Position numbers and translations under genes: made by a program. This document shows positions 7,294 through 15,947 of a stretch of 64,000 nt of DNA, piece by piece. The stretch spans positions 1-64,000 of the forward strand of contig JAZTZO010000016.1 of the NCBI GenBank assembly GCA_045637505.1, written 5' to 3'. Source of the stretch: RGIG4079 sp045637505. Its GTDB lineage: Bacteria; Bacteroidota; Bacteroidia; Bacteroidales; Muribaculaceae. The number at the start of each line of letters is the position of its first letter. The first letter of the stretch is position 1. Under the pieces are notes generated by a model. That model ran no database searches and was not told the DNA's origin. It saw only the letters and a list, made by a program, of their open reading frames with translations.

Positions 7294-9717
7294 ATGACTG
7301 ACCTTAATAAGAATAATTTATCAAATCAAGATAAAAGCGAAGAAGCCTTTGACTTAGTCGGCTTGTTGTTAGAATATTTGTCAAATTGGAAGTGGTTTGC
7401 AATATGTATAATAATAGCTGCCGGATTTGCATATTATTATATATCAACAATTGTACCAACATATGAAGTGTCGGCGTCAGTGTTTTTGAGTGATGAGAAT
7501 TCAGCAAATTCAACCGCTGTATCGTTGTCAAATCAAGCTCCACTAATTGATACTAAAAATTTTATTGATGAAACTGAAATTGAAATACTTAAATCACGTA
7601 ATAATTTAATTAAGATTGTGGATAGCCTGAATTTGGCATATTCATACTATGATGTACAAAAGTTACGAGATTATCCTATTTATGGCACAAATGTTGTACG
7701 TGCTGAATTGGATTCAATAAGTTTGAAAAATTTGTCTTCATCAATAGAAGTCTTGGTAAATAAAGATGACGATGAATTTATATTTGATATAAAGACTTAT
7801 TATGGTGGTGAGGCAGAAGTAAAAAGAATAAAAACAAAAAAACTCCCAATTAAAGTTGAATTGAGCCATGGATCTTTGACGTTGTCTCAATCAAAAGTGA
7901 CTAATAAACTTGATGGAACCCAAAAAATTAAAATTTCAAATCCAAATTGGGTTGCAGCAAGATTTGCTGGAAGTATTAATATCTCTTTTGCGAAGAATTC
8001 TTCTACGATTTTGCGTATTACATGCTCAACACCTATAGTTCAAGAGGGTAAAGATGTTATTAATACGTTAATCTCTTTTTATAATCAAGATATTATAGCT
8101 GATAAAAATCGTTCTGCATTACAGACTGAAGAGTTTATTTTAGATCGTTTGGTATTAATAGCAGGCGAACTTAAGGATGTAGAAGATCGTTTGGAAAAAT
8201 ATAGAAGAGCTAACAATATCACCGATTTGAATGCACAAGCACAACTTAACCTTACAAAGAAAAGTTCTACAGAAGAACAAATTGCTGAGGTTGTAGCTCA
8301 ACAAAAAATTATAGGTACAGTAGAGAATGCTATATCTAAGCAAGATGATTATGCTCATATACCGCAAATAGTGGAGGATTCAGAACTTGGCTCAATGATT
8401 GATGCATATAATAAAAAGGTGTCTCAATTGGAACGTCAAAAGGAATCAAGTACTGATGACAACCCTATAATCAAAACTATGCAAGATGATTTGGCTCGAG
8501 AAAAAAGTAGAATATTCCAAAATATTCAATCGGCTAAGACTAACCTTGCAGTTAAGCATAGTAGTATAGCGGCGATTGAAAGTCGTAGTGCCGGTCAATT
8601 GGCAAGTTTGCCTCCTATTGATAAAGGATTGCAAGAGATTTTTAGAGAGCAACAAGTGAAAGTGAATATTTACACTTTCTTGCTCCAAAAACGCGAAGAA
8701 ATCGCTTTACAAAAAACATTGGCAACTCCCACAGCACGATTAATTGATAATCCATTGGGTAGTGGGCCAGTTGCTCCAAAGAAATTGTCAATTTATGGGG
8801 TTTTGATTTTGATTGGTTTCTTAGTGCCGGCTTTATTGATTTTCTTCCGTCGTTTAATATTCCCAATTTTTAGAGACAAGGATGATTTGGAACGTGTTAC
8901 AAATGTACCCATTCTTGGTGAAATATCGTTGTCAGGCAAAAAGAACTCTCGTATTGTAGTTGGAGAGAATGAGTCTTCGGCAATATCTGAAATGGTTAGA
9001 CTTGTTAGAAATAACATTCAATTTGCATTGACGGGAAATGATAAAAAGGTAATCTTGGTTACGTCTTCATTATCAGGAGAGGGAAAAACATTTGTTTCAT
9101 CTAATATTGCGATGTCTTTTGCGTTAACAGGTAAAAAGACTGTAGTTGTAGGGATGGATATTCGTCGTCCAGTAATGGCTCATTTGTTTAATAAGAGCAA
9201 TGAACAAGGAGTTACAACATTCTTGTCAGGACAAGTTGAAGATATAAGCCAACTTGTTATTCAAACTGAAGAAAATGAAAATCTTTATATAATTCCTGGT
9301 GGGCCAGTTCCTCCTAACCCTAATGAATTATTGTTGAGCGAAAATATGTCAATTATGTTTGAGCAATTGAGAAATGAATTTGATTATATCATCGTTGACT
9401 CTGCTCCGATTGGCGTAGTATCTGATAGTTTCTTAATCTCATCGTATGTTGATTTAGTGCTATATATTACACGTGCTAATTATTCAACAAAGCGTTGCTT
9501 GAAGGTAATGCATAGTGCTATTGATTCAGGGCGTTTGAAAAATTGTTATTTAGCTCTTAATGGAGTGAATGTGCGTTCAAGTTCATATAACTATCGCAGA
9601 TATGGCTATTATGGTCGTTATGGCAAGAGTTATGGATATGGCTATGGTTATTCTCATGAAGAAACTCCATCGTTGAAATCACGAATCAAACGCGTTTGGA
9701 GAAAAGCTTTTAAATGA
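7294..9717 (+). CDS. Wzc-like polysaccharide co-polymerase and bacterial tyrosine kinase
   Basis: This inner-membrane protein of 807 residues joins a Wzz chain-length domain to a cytoplasmic BY-kinase. Transmembrane helices lie at about residues 33-52 and 497-517, framing a periplasmic domain with coiled coils (about 270-470). The kinase has Walker A (SSLSGEGKT, about 590), Walker A' (VVGMDIRRP, about 622) and Walker B (YIIVDSAP, about 700). The tail near residues 766-788 holds ten tyrosines within about 22 residues, the usual site of cyclic autophosphorylation that drives oligomer assembly. It is co-transcribed with the Wza-like gene and ends at the hairpin at 9771-9804. Confidence 0.94.
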   Translation: MTDLNKNNLSNQDKSEEAFDLVGLLLEYLSNWKWFAICIIIAAGFAYYYISTIVPTYEVSASVFLSDENSANSTAVSLSNQAPLIDTKNFIDETEIEILKSRNNLIKIVDSLNLAYSYYDVQKLRDYPIYGTNVVRAELDSISLKNLSSSIEVLVNKDDDEFIFDIKTYYGGEAEVKRIKTKKLPIKVELSHGSLTLSQSKVTNKLDGTQKIKISNPNWVAARFAGSINISFAKNSSTILRITCSTPIVQEGKDVINTLISFYNQDIIADKNRSALQTEEFILDRLVLIAGELKDVEDRLEKYRRANNITDLNAQAQLNLTKKSSTEEQIAEVVAQQKIIGTVENAISKQDDYAHIPQIVEDSELGSMIDAYNKKVSQLERQKESSTDDNPIIKTMQDDLAREKSRIFQNIQSAKTNLAVKHSSIAAIESRSAGQLASLPPIDKGLQEIFREQQVKVNIYTFLLQKREEIALQKTLATPTARLIDNPLGSGPVAPKKLSIYGVLILIGFLVPALLIFFRRLIFPIFRDKDDLERVTNVPILGEISLSGKKNSRIVVGENESSAISEMVRLVRNNIQFALTGNDKKVILVTSSLSGEGKTFVSSNIAMSFALTGKKTVVVGMDIRRPVMAHLFNKSNEQGVTTFLSGQVEDISQLVIQTEENENLYIIPGGPVPPNPNELLLSENMSIMFEQLRNEFDYIIVDSAPIGVVSDSFLISSYVDLVLYITRANYSTKRCLKVMHSAIDSGRLKNCYLALNGVNVRSSSYNYRRYGYYGRYGKSYGYGYGYSHEETPSLKSRIKRVWRKAFK

Positions 9718-9770
9718 TAAACTAACATGTCGTTATGGTTTAGAACGAAAAAATTTCAAAAAATGATAAA

Positions 9771-9804
9771 AAATAAAGTCCCAACTTTGGTCGGGACTTT
9801 ATTT
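9771..9804. terminator. Bidirectional terminator between the wzc-like gene and efp
   Basis: A 12-bp perfect stem (AAATAAAGTCCC with GGGACTTTATTT) closes a 10-nt loop between two convergent genes. A/T pairs at the base give a U tract in both directions. Confidence 0.8.
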
Positions 9805-9830
9805 ATATTTGTACGAGAAATTGTTCTTTA

Positions 9831-10397
9831 TTAAGCTTTAACGCGTTCTACATATGAACCATCGCGAGTGTCAATTCTTACTTTGTCGCCAATGTTGCAG
9901 AATAGAGGAACGCGAACTTCAGCACCTGTTTCAAGAGTTGCTGGTTTCAATGTGTTAGTAGCTGTGTCACCTTTAATGCCAGGCTCAGTATAAGTAATTT
10001 CCAAAACAACGCTGATAGGCATTTCGCAGGTAAGTATAGTTTCAGATGCTGCATGTACCATAGCTTCGCAAATATCGCCTTCTTTCAAAAATTGTACTCC
10101 TTCAATACTTTCACCAGGAAGTGCAACTTGTTCAAAAGTTTCGGTGTGCATAAAGTTATAACCCATATCATCTTTATAAAGATATTGATAGGGGCGACGT
10201 TCAATGCGAACTTCTTCAACTTTTACACCTGAGTTCCAAGTTTTATCCAATACACGACCAGTTTTTACATTTTTGAGTTTTGTGCGAACAAAAGCTGGAC
10301 CTTTACCTGGTTTTACGTGAAGGAATTCCACGATGAAAAAATAATTGCCATCGATGTCGAGGCACATGCCATTTTTAAAATCTGCTGTAGTAGCCAT
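9831..10397 (-). CDS. efp: Translation elongation factor P
   Basis: EF-P frees ribosomes stalled on proline runs. The 188-residue length and three-domain beta structure are normal. The tip loop that reaches the peptidyl-transferase centre reads VKPGKGPAF, with Lys32 at the apex, the residue modified in many species; no modifying enzyme gene is seen nearby. The C-terminus ends with the family signature segment DKVRIDTRDGSYVERV. It is transcribed alone, from the promoter element at 10458-10465, with a leader of about 55 nt. Confidence 0.97.
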   Translation of the reverse strand: MATTADFKNGMCLDIDGNYFFIVEFLHVKPGKGPAFVRTKLKNVKTGRVLDKTWNSGVKVEEVRIERRPYQYLYKDDMGYNFMHTETFEQVALPGESIEGVQFLKEGDICEAMVHAASETILTCEMPISVVLEITYTEPGIKGDTATNTLKPATLETGAEVRVPLFCNIGDKVRIDTRDGSYVERVKA

Positions 10398-10457
10398 AAA
10401 ATATTAATTTTTAATTGTAGTTCTTAAGAATCGAGTTAACAATCTAAAATTGTGGTA

Positions 10458-10465
10458 CAAAGATA
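10458..10465 (-). promoter_or_regulatory. -7 element for efp
   Basis: TATCTTTG on the minus strand matches the TAnnTTTG consensus; a TTTA lies about 20 nt upstream as an imperfect -33 element. The leader before efp would be about 55 nt. Confidence 0.6.
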
Positions 10466-10559
10466 CAAAATTAGCGTTGTATATTAAATTTTTAAATAGA
10501 ATATTTGAATGTTGTACATAAATTTATGTTTATGTAGATTGAAAATGGGAAAATTTTAT

Positions 10560-10567
10560 TAGATTTG
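10560..10567 (+). promoter_or_regulatory. -7 element for the membrane pyrophosphatase gene
   Basis: TAGATTTG matches TAnnTTTG, with a weak ATTG 18 nt upstream. It predicts a leader of about 24 nt before the ATG at 10598. The 200-nt gap between efp and this gene holds the two divergent promoters and nothing else visible. Confidence 0.5.
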
Positions 10568-10597
10568 TATTTATTTTAACTTAAATCGTAATATTCA

Positions 10598-12799
10598 ATG
10601 AATTCTAATTTGTTTTTATTAGCGCCATTGGCATCAGTGGTTGCGTTATTGTTTGCATGGTATTTTTACCGACAAATGAAAAAGGAGAGTGAAGGAACTC
10701 CAACTATGGCGAAAATTGCGTCACATGTGCGTAAAGGTGCAATGTCATATTTGAAGCAACAATACAAAGTTGTTGGAATTGTTTTCCTTGTATTAGTGAT
10801 ATTATTTTCTATAATGGCATATGGTTTTGGTGTACAAAATCAGTGGGTGCCCGTAGCATTCTTAACTGGTGGCCTTTTTTCTGGTTTATCAGGTTTTCTC
10901 GGGATGAAAACTGCTACATATGCCTCTGCAAGAACTGCAAATGCTGCTAGAGAGTCATTAAATGGTGGATTGAAAGTGGCATTCCGAAGTGGAGCTGTAA
11001 TGGGATTGGTTGTTGTAGGGCTTGGACTCCTTGATATTTCTTTCTGGTATATTTTATTAGATTGGTTAATTCCTGAAGGTGCATCACCAACAGCAAAACT
11101 ATGTATGATAACAACCACAATGTTGACATTTGGCATGGGGGCAAGTACTCAAGCGCTTTTTGCTCGTGTGGGCGGTGGTATATATACAAAAGCCGCTGAT
11201 GTCGGAGCTGATCTTGTTGGTAAAGTTGAAGCAGATATCCCTGAAGATGATCCACGTAATCCAGCAACTATAGCAGATAATGTAGGTGATAATGTGGGAG
11301 ACGTTGCAGGTATGGGTGCAGATTTATATGAGTCTTATTGTGGTTCTATATTAGCCACCTCGGCATTAGGTGCAGCTGCATTTATAACGACAGGAGATGT
11401 TGAAATGCAGTATAAGGCTGTTATAGCTCCGATGCTAATAGCAGCTATCGGTATATTCTTATCAATTATAGGTATCTTTTCGGTTAAAACTAAGGAGAAT
11501 GCAAAAATGAAAGATTTGTTGTCGTCTCTTTCGTTTGGAACAAATTTAAGTTCTGCTTTAATTGTAGTAGCTACATTTGGCATTCTTTGGTTTTTGGGGT
11601 TGACAAATTGGTGGCAGATTTCATGCTCTGTAGTTATTGGTTTAATTGTTGGTATTGTTATCGGTCAATCAACCGAATATTATACTTCTCAATCATATAA
11701 ACCAACTAAAAAATTGTCGGAAAGTGGAAAAACTGGACCTGCAACAGTTATTATTTCGGGCGTAGGATTGGGTATGGTATCAACTGCCATCCCTGTTATT
11801 GCTGTGGTAACAGGAATTATACTTTCATATTGGTTTGCTTCAGGTTTTGATTTTGCAAATGTTGGTATGGGCCTATACGGAATCGGGATTGCTGCTGTAG
11901 GAATGTTATCAACTTTAGGTATAACTTTGGCGACTGATGCTTATGGTCCTATTGCCGATAATGCTGGAGGAAATGCTGAGATGAGTGGATTGGGTGCTGA
12001 TGTTAGAAAACGCACAGACGCATTGGATTCCCTTGGAAATACAACGGCAGCAACTGGTAAAGGATTTGCGATTGGTTCGGCTGCATTAACAGGTTTGGCT
12101 TTATTGGCCTCATATATAGAGGAAATTAGAATTGGATTGGAACGTATAGGGACAATGACTATTGAATTGCCTGGAGGTGTGTTAAAATCAATACATGAAG
12201 CTTCATTCACTGATTTCATGGTTTATTTTGATGTTTCATTGATGAACCCTAAAGTTTTATCAGGGATGTTTATTGGTAGTATGATGGCATTCTTGTTCTG
12301 CGGATTAACCATGAATGCAGTTGGACGTGCTGCACAAAGTATGGTTGAAGAGGTGCGTCGACAATTTAGAGAAATCAAAGGCATATTAACCGGTGAATCA
12401 GAACCTGACTATGCACGATGTGTTCAAATTTCAACTAAAGGTGCTCAAAGAGAAATGGTGTTGCCATCAATATTAGCAATAATTGTTCCCATTGTTACGG
12501 GCTTAATATTTGGGGTTACAGGTGTAATAGGCTTATTAGTTGGAGGCCTTTCTGCAGGTTTTGTTTTAGCAATATTCATGGCAAATGCAGGTGGAGCATG
12601 GGATAATGCTAAAAAGTATGTTGAAGAAGGTAACTTTGGTGGAAAAGGAAGTGATGTTCACAAAGCTACAGTAGTAGGGGATACAGTAGGTGATCCATTT
12701 AAAGATACTTCTGGCCCAAGTTTGAATATATTGATTAAACTCATGTCTATGGTTGCAATAGTAATGGCAGGACTTACGGTTTCATGGAGTTTATTCTAA
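10598..12799 (+). CDS. hppA: Ion-translocating membrane pyrophosphatase, K+-dependent type
   Basis: This integral membrane enzyme hydrolyses pyrophosphate and pumps Na+ and/or H+ out of the cytoplasm. It has 733 residues and about 16 hydrophobic helices. The catalytic signatures are intact: DVGADLVGKVEADIPEDDP (about residue 200), TIADNVGDNVGD, ADAYGPIADNAGG (about 447) and VVGDTVGDPFKDTSGPS near the C-terminus. In the GNTTAATGKG segment an alanine stands where K+-independent enzymes carry lysine, so it should need K+. Relatives from Bacteroides pump Na+ or both ions; which applies here is not read from the sequence. It is a single-gene unit ending at the hairpin at 12807-12849. Confidence 0.95.
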   Translation: MNSNLFLLAPLASVVALLFAWYFYRQMKKESEGTPTMAKIASHVRKGAMSYLKQQYKVVGIVFLVLVILFSIMAYGFGVQNQWVPVAFLTGGLFSGLSGFLGMKTATYASARTANAARESLNGGLKVAFRSGAVMGLVVVGLGLLDISFWYILLDWLIPEGASPTAKLCMITTTMLTFGMGASTQALFARVGGGIYTKAADVGADLVGKVEADIPEDDPRNPATIADNVGDNVGDVAGMGADLYESYCGSILATSALGAAAFITTGDVEMQYKAVIAPMLIAAIGIFLSIIGIFSVKTKENAKMKDLLSSLSFGTNLSSALIVVATFGILWFLGLTNWWQISCSVVIGLIVGIVIGQSTEYYTSQSYKPTKKLSESGKTGPATVIISGVGLGMVSTAIPVIAVVTGIILSYWFASGFDFANVGMGLYGIGIAAVGMLSTLGITLATDAYGPIADNAGGNAEMSGLGADVRKRTDALDSLGNTTAATGKGFAIGSAALTGLALLASYIEEIRIGLERIGTMTIELPGGVLKSIHEASFTDFMVYFDVSLMNPKVLSGMFIGSMMAFLFCGLTMNAVGRAAQSMVEEVRRQFREIKGILTGESEPDYARCVQISTKGAQREMVLPSILAIIVPIVTGLIFGVTGVIGLLVGGLSAGFVLAIFMANAGGAWDNAKKYVEEGNFGGKGSDVHKATVVGDTVGDPFKDTSGPSLNILIKLMSMVAIVMAGLTVSWSLF

Positions 12800-12806
12800 T
12801 GAATAT

Positions 12807-12849
12807 AAATAAGAAAGCCTTGTGAAATTTTCACAAGGCTTTCTTATTT
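12807..12849. terminator. Strong terminator after the pyrophosphatase gene
   Basis: Two 21-nt arms are perfectly complementary around a single central base: the left arm reads AAATAAGAAAGCC then TTGTGAAA, and the right arm is its exact complement ending in TTATTT. It begins 8 nt after the hppA stop codon. Confidence 0.85.
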
Positions 12850-12949
12850 GTTTCTTGATGAAAATAATTATGTCTCAATATTAATTTTTTATAACATATA
12901 GGATGCAATTTTAAATTGATTAATATAAAAAGAACTCATATGTTTTTTG

Positions 12950-12957
12950 TAACTTTG
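12950..12957 (+). promoter_or_regulatory. -7 element for the receiver/PEP-synthase-like gene
   Basis: TAACTTTG matches TAnnTTTG and lies 21 nt before the ATG at 12979. No TTTG occurs at the normal spacing upstream. The two genes at 12979-17498, and perhaps those beyond, would be read from here. Confidence 0.5.
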
Positions 12958-12978
12958 TAGGATAAGTATATATGAATT

Positions 12979-15930
12979 ATGAATGAAGAAAGTTTAAGCC
13001 ACTTATATTTGAAAGATACTGCATTTCAGAATTTAATGCAGAAACGCATTTTTAATGTTATGCTTATTGCTTCACCATATGACGCATTTATGATGGAGGA
13101 AGATGGTCGAGTTGAGGAGCAACTTTATTTTGAATATGTGTCATTAAACTTGAGTTCACCCCCTCGTGTAGTCCAAGTGTCACATATTAACGAGGCATTG
13201 GATTTGCTTGAAGTTAAGAATTTTGACTTGATAATATCTATGCCAGGCGTAGATGTGAGCGAATCATTCACTGGAGCTCGATTAATCAAAGAGAAATATC
13301 CTCATATACCGATTGTCGCACTAACACCTTTCTCAAAAGAGGTGTCACGAAGATTGGCTGATGAAGACATCACTGGTATTGATTATGTGTTTAGTTGGTT
13401 AGGTAATGTTGATTTACTATTGGCAATTATAAAATTGCTTGAAGATAGAATGAACGCTGATAACGATGTGTTAGATGTAGGGGTTCAAATGATATTATTA
13501 GTCGAGGATTCAGTGAGATTTTATTCGTCAATATTGCCTCATCTATATCGTTTTTTGCTTACCCAGTCAAAAGAGTTCTCAACAGAAGCATTGAATGAAC
13601 ATGAACAAATGCTTCGAATGCGTGGGCGACCTAAAGTAATGCTTGCTCGTGATTATGAAGAAGCAATGGCTATTTATGAAAAGTTTGGCAGTAACATGCT
13701 TGGAGTAATTAGTGATGTTTCATTTAAGAAAGATGGAGTAAAAGATGTTCATGCAGGGATAAAATTTGCCAAATTTTTAAGAGAGCAAGATCCATTTTTG
13801 CCTATCATAGTTGAATCCTCAGAAGTTGAAAATGGCCTATTAGTTGGTGATTTTGATGGTATTTTTCTTGATAAAAATTCTAAAAAATTGCCAGTGGATT
13901 TGGGTAAAGCAATTATGAAAAATTTCGGTTTTGGTGATTTTGTTATGAAGGATCCCAATTCGGGAGAAGAGATAATTAGGATAAAATCGCTTAAAGATAT
14001 GCAAGATCATATCTTTGACATTCCTGCTGAAGCATTACATTATCATGCATCTTCCAATGATATCTCTCGCTGGCTATATTCTCGTGCAATGTTTCCAATC
14101 GCTGAGGTAATAAAACATCATCGATTTGATTCTTTAGAGGAAGCTCCTGCTGTGAGACAATTATTTTTTGATTTAATTGTTAAATATCGTAAGATGAAAA
14201 ATAGGGGTGTGGTTGCTGTATTTAAAAAGGACAGATTTGACCATTACTCTAACTTTGCAAGAATTGGCCAAGGTTCATTAGGAGGTAAAGGTAGAGGTTT
14301 AGCATTTATTGATTCAATTATAAAGAAGAATCCCATTTGCGATAACTTTGAAGGTGTTACTATATCAATCCCGCGCACAGTAGTATTGTGTACAGATATC
14401 TTCGATGAGTTTATGTCATCTAACGACTTATATCCTATCGCACTGAGTGATGTGCCTGATGAGAAAATTCTTCAAACTTTTTTACAGGCTCGTTTACCTG
14501 AACGTCTCATTGAAGATTTCTTTGCTCTATTTGAGGTTGTTGACAAACCATTAGCAATTAGAAGTTCAAGTTTGCTTGAAGATTCGCACTATCAGCCATT
14601 TGCTGGTATATATTCAACCTATATGATTCCTCACATAGAGGATAAATATGAAATGTTACGAATGTTAAGTGATGCGATAAAAGGAGTATATGCTTCGGTT
14701 TTTTATGCTGATAGTAAGGCATATATGACTGCAACAAGTAATGTGATTGATCAAGAGAAAATGGCTGTTATAATTCAAGAGGTCGTGGGTAAGAGTTATA
14801 AAGATTACTATTTTCCCTCATTTTCAGGAGTCGGTAGATCATTAAATTATTATCCAATTAACGATGAATTACCAGAGGATGGAGTTGCTGAAATAGCAGT
14901 AGGCCTCGGTAAATATATTGTTGATGGAGGTTTAAGTTTAAGATTTTCTCCTCGTCATGCCGACAAGGTATTGCAAACATCAACTTTAGATTTAGCTCTA
15001 AGAGATACGCAAACTCGTTTTTATGCATTGGACATGCGTACGATAAATAAAGAGTTTAATGTTGATGATGGATTTAATATCTCGAAGGTTAAAATTCAAG
15101 ATTTTGCATCTACTGGTGCATTGAAATATATGGTTTCAACTTTTGATTATATGGATCAAATGTTGAGAGATAATGAGTTTGGAGATGGCCGAAGGGTTGT
15201 AACATTTGCTAATGTCTTGCAACATAATGTTTATCCTTTGTCGAAATGTGTGGATTTTATGCTCACAAAAGGCCAAGAAGAAATGTGTCGTCCAATAGAA
15301 ATTGAATTTGCTGGTGTAATAGATGAAAAAGGGAATTTAAAGGGGCGCATATATTGGTTACAAATAAGACCGATTATTGATAGAAAAGATTTAATAGATG
15401 ATAGTGTGCTTAATATATCTGATGAAGAAGCATTGTTGAAGAGTAATACTGCCCTAGGTCATGGTAATATTGAAAATATAAAAACTATAATCTATGTTAG
15501 ACCTGAAAACTTTTCATCATCAAAGAATACTTTAATCGCTCGAGAAATTGAAAAGTTAAATAGGGAATTTGTAAAAAATAATGAAAACTATATTCTAATT
15601 GGTCCAGGACGATGGGGTTCAAGTGATACTGCTTTGGGTATCCCTGTAAAATGGCCTAATATATCGGCTGCACGTTTGATAGTTGAGTCTTCTTTAAGTA
15701 ACTATCGAATAGAACCAAGTCAAGGTACGCATTTCTTCCAAAATTTAACATCATTTGGAGTAGGGTATTTTACAATTAACCCATCATCATCTGATGGTCT
15801 ATATGATGTTGATTATTTAAACTCATTGCCTGCAGTATATGAGAGTGAAGATGTGAGAGTTGTAAAATTTGAAAATCCTTTAGTCATAGGAATAAATGGC
15901 ATGAAGGGAGTTGGAGTCGTTGCTAAATAA
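12979..15930 (+). CDS. Double receiver-like protein with an isolated PEP-synthase/PPDK ATP-binding domain
   Basis: This 983-residue cytoplasmic protein starts with a degenerate receiver-like domain (about 25-150), then a receiver domain with its key residues: acidic pocket LLVEDS (about 172-177), phosphoacceptor Asp in VISDVSF (about 245), Ser/Thr in IIVESSE (about 277) and Lys in LDKNSK (about 299). From about 425 to 810 it carries the pyruvate phosphate dikinase N-terminal ATP-grasp domain (GQGSLGGKGRG, IRSSSLLEDS). The swivelling phosphohistidine domain and the PEP/pyruvate barrel of real PEP synthase are missing; instead there is a C-terminal region with PGRWGSSD near 877. It is therefore unlikely to make PEP. 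Similar proteins in Bacteroidales are often labelled PEP synthase. The coiled-coil gene follows after 17 nt. Confidence 0.8.
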   Translation: MNEESLSHLYLKDTAFQNLMQKRIFNVMLIASPYDAFMMEEDGRVEEQLYFEYVSLNLSSPPRVVQVSHINEALDLLEVKNFDLIISMPGVDVSESFTGARLIKEKYPHIPIVALTPFSKEVSRRLADEDITGIDYVFSWLGNVDLLLAIIKLLEDRMNADNDVLDVGVQMILLVEDSVRFYSSILPHLYRFLLTQSKEFSTEALNEHEQMLRMRGRPKVMLARDYEEAMAIYEKFGSNMLGVISDVSFKKDGVKDVHAGIKFAKFLREQDPFLPIIVESSEVENGLLVGDFDGIFLDKNSKKLPVDLGKAIMKNFGFGDFVMKDPNSGEEIIRIKSLKDMQDHIFDIPAEALHYHASSNDISRWLYSRAMFPIAEVIKHHRFDSLEEAPAVRQLFFDLIVKYRKMKNRGVVAVFKKDRFDHYSNFARIGQGSLGGKGRGLAFIDSIIKKNPICDNFEGVTISIPRTVVLCTDIFDEFMSSNDLYPIALSDVPDEKILQTFLQARLPERLIEDFFALFEVVDKPLAIRSSSLLEDSHYQPFAGIYSTYMIPHIEDKYEMLRMLSDAIKGVYASVFYADSKAYMTATSNVIDQEKMAVIIQEVVGKSYKDYYFPSFSGVGRSLNYYPINDELPEDGVAEIAVGLGKYIVDGGLSLRFSPRHADKVLQTSTLDLALRDTQTRFYALDMRTINKEFNVDDGFNISKVKIQDFASTGALKYMVSTFDYMDQMLRDNEFGDGRRVVTFANVLQHNVYPLSKCVDFMLTKGQEEMCRPIEIEFAGVIDEKGNLKGRIYWLQIRPIIDRKDLIDDSVLNISDEEALLKSNTALGHGNIENIKTIIYVRPENFSSSKNTLIAREIEKLNREFVKNNENYILIGPGRWGSSDTALGIPVKWPNISAARLIVESSLSNYRIEPSQGTHFFQNLTSFGVGYFTINPSSSDGLYDVDYLNSLPAVYESEDVRVVKFENPLVIGINGMKGVGVVAK

Positions 15931-15947
15931 TAAGATAAAATTACATT

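Noticed and set aside
12979..15930. Calling this gene phosphoenolpyruvate synthase (ppsA)
   Set aside because: The phosphohistidine and PEP/pyruvate barrel domains are absent, so the named reaction is unlikely.
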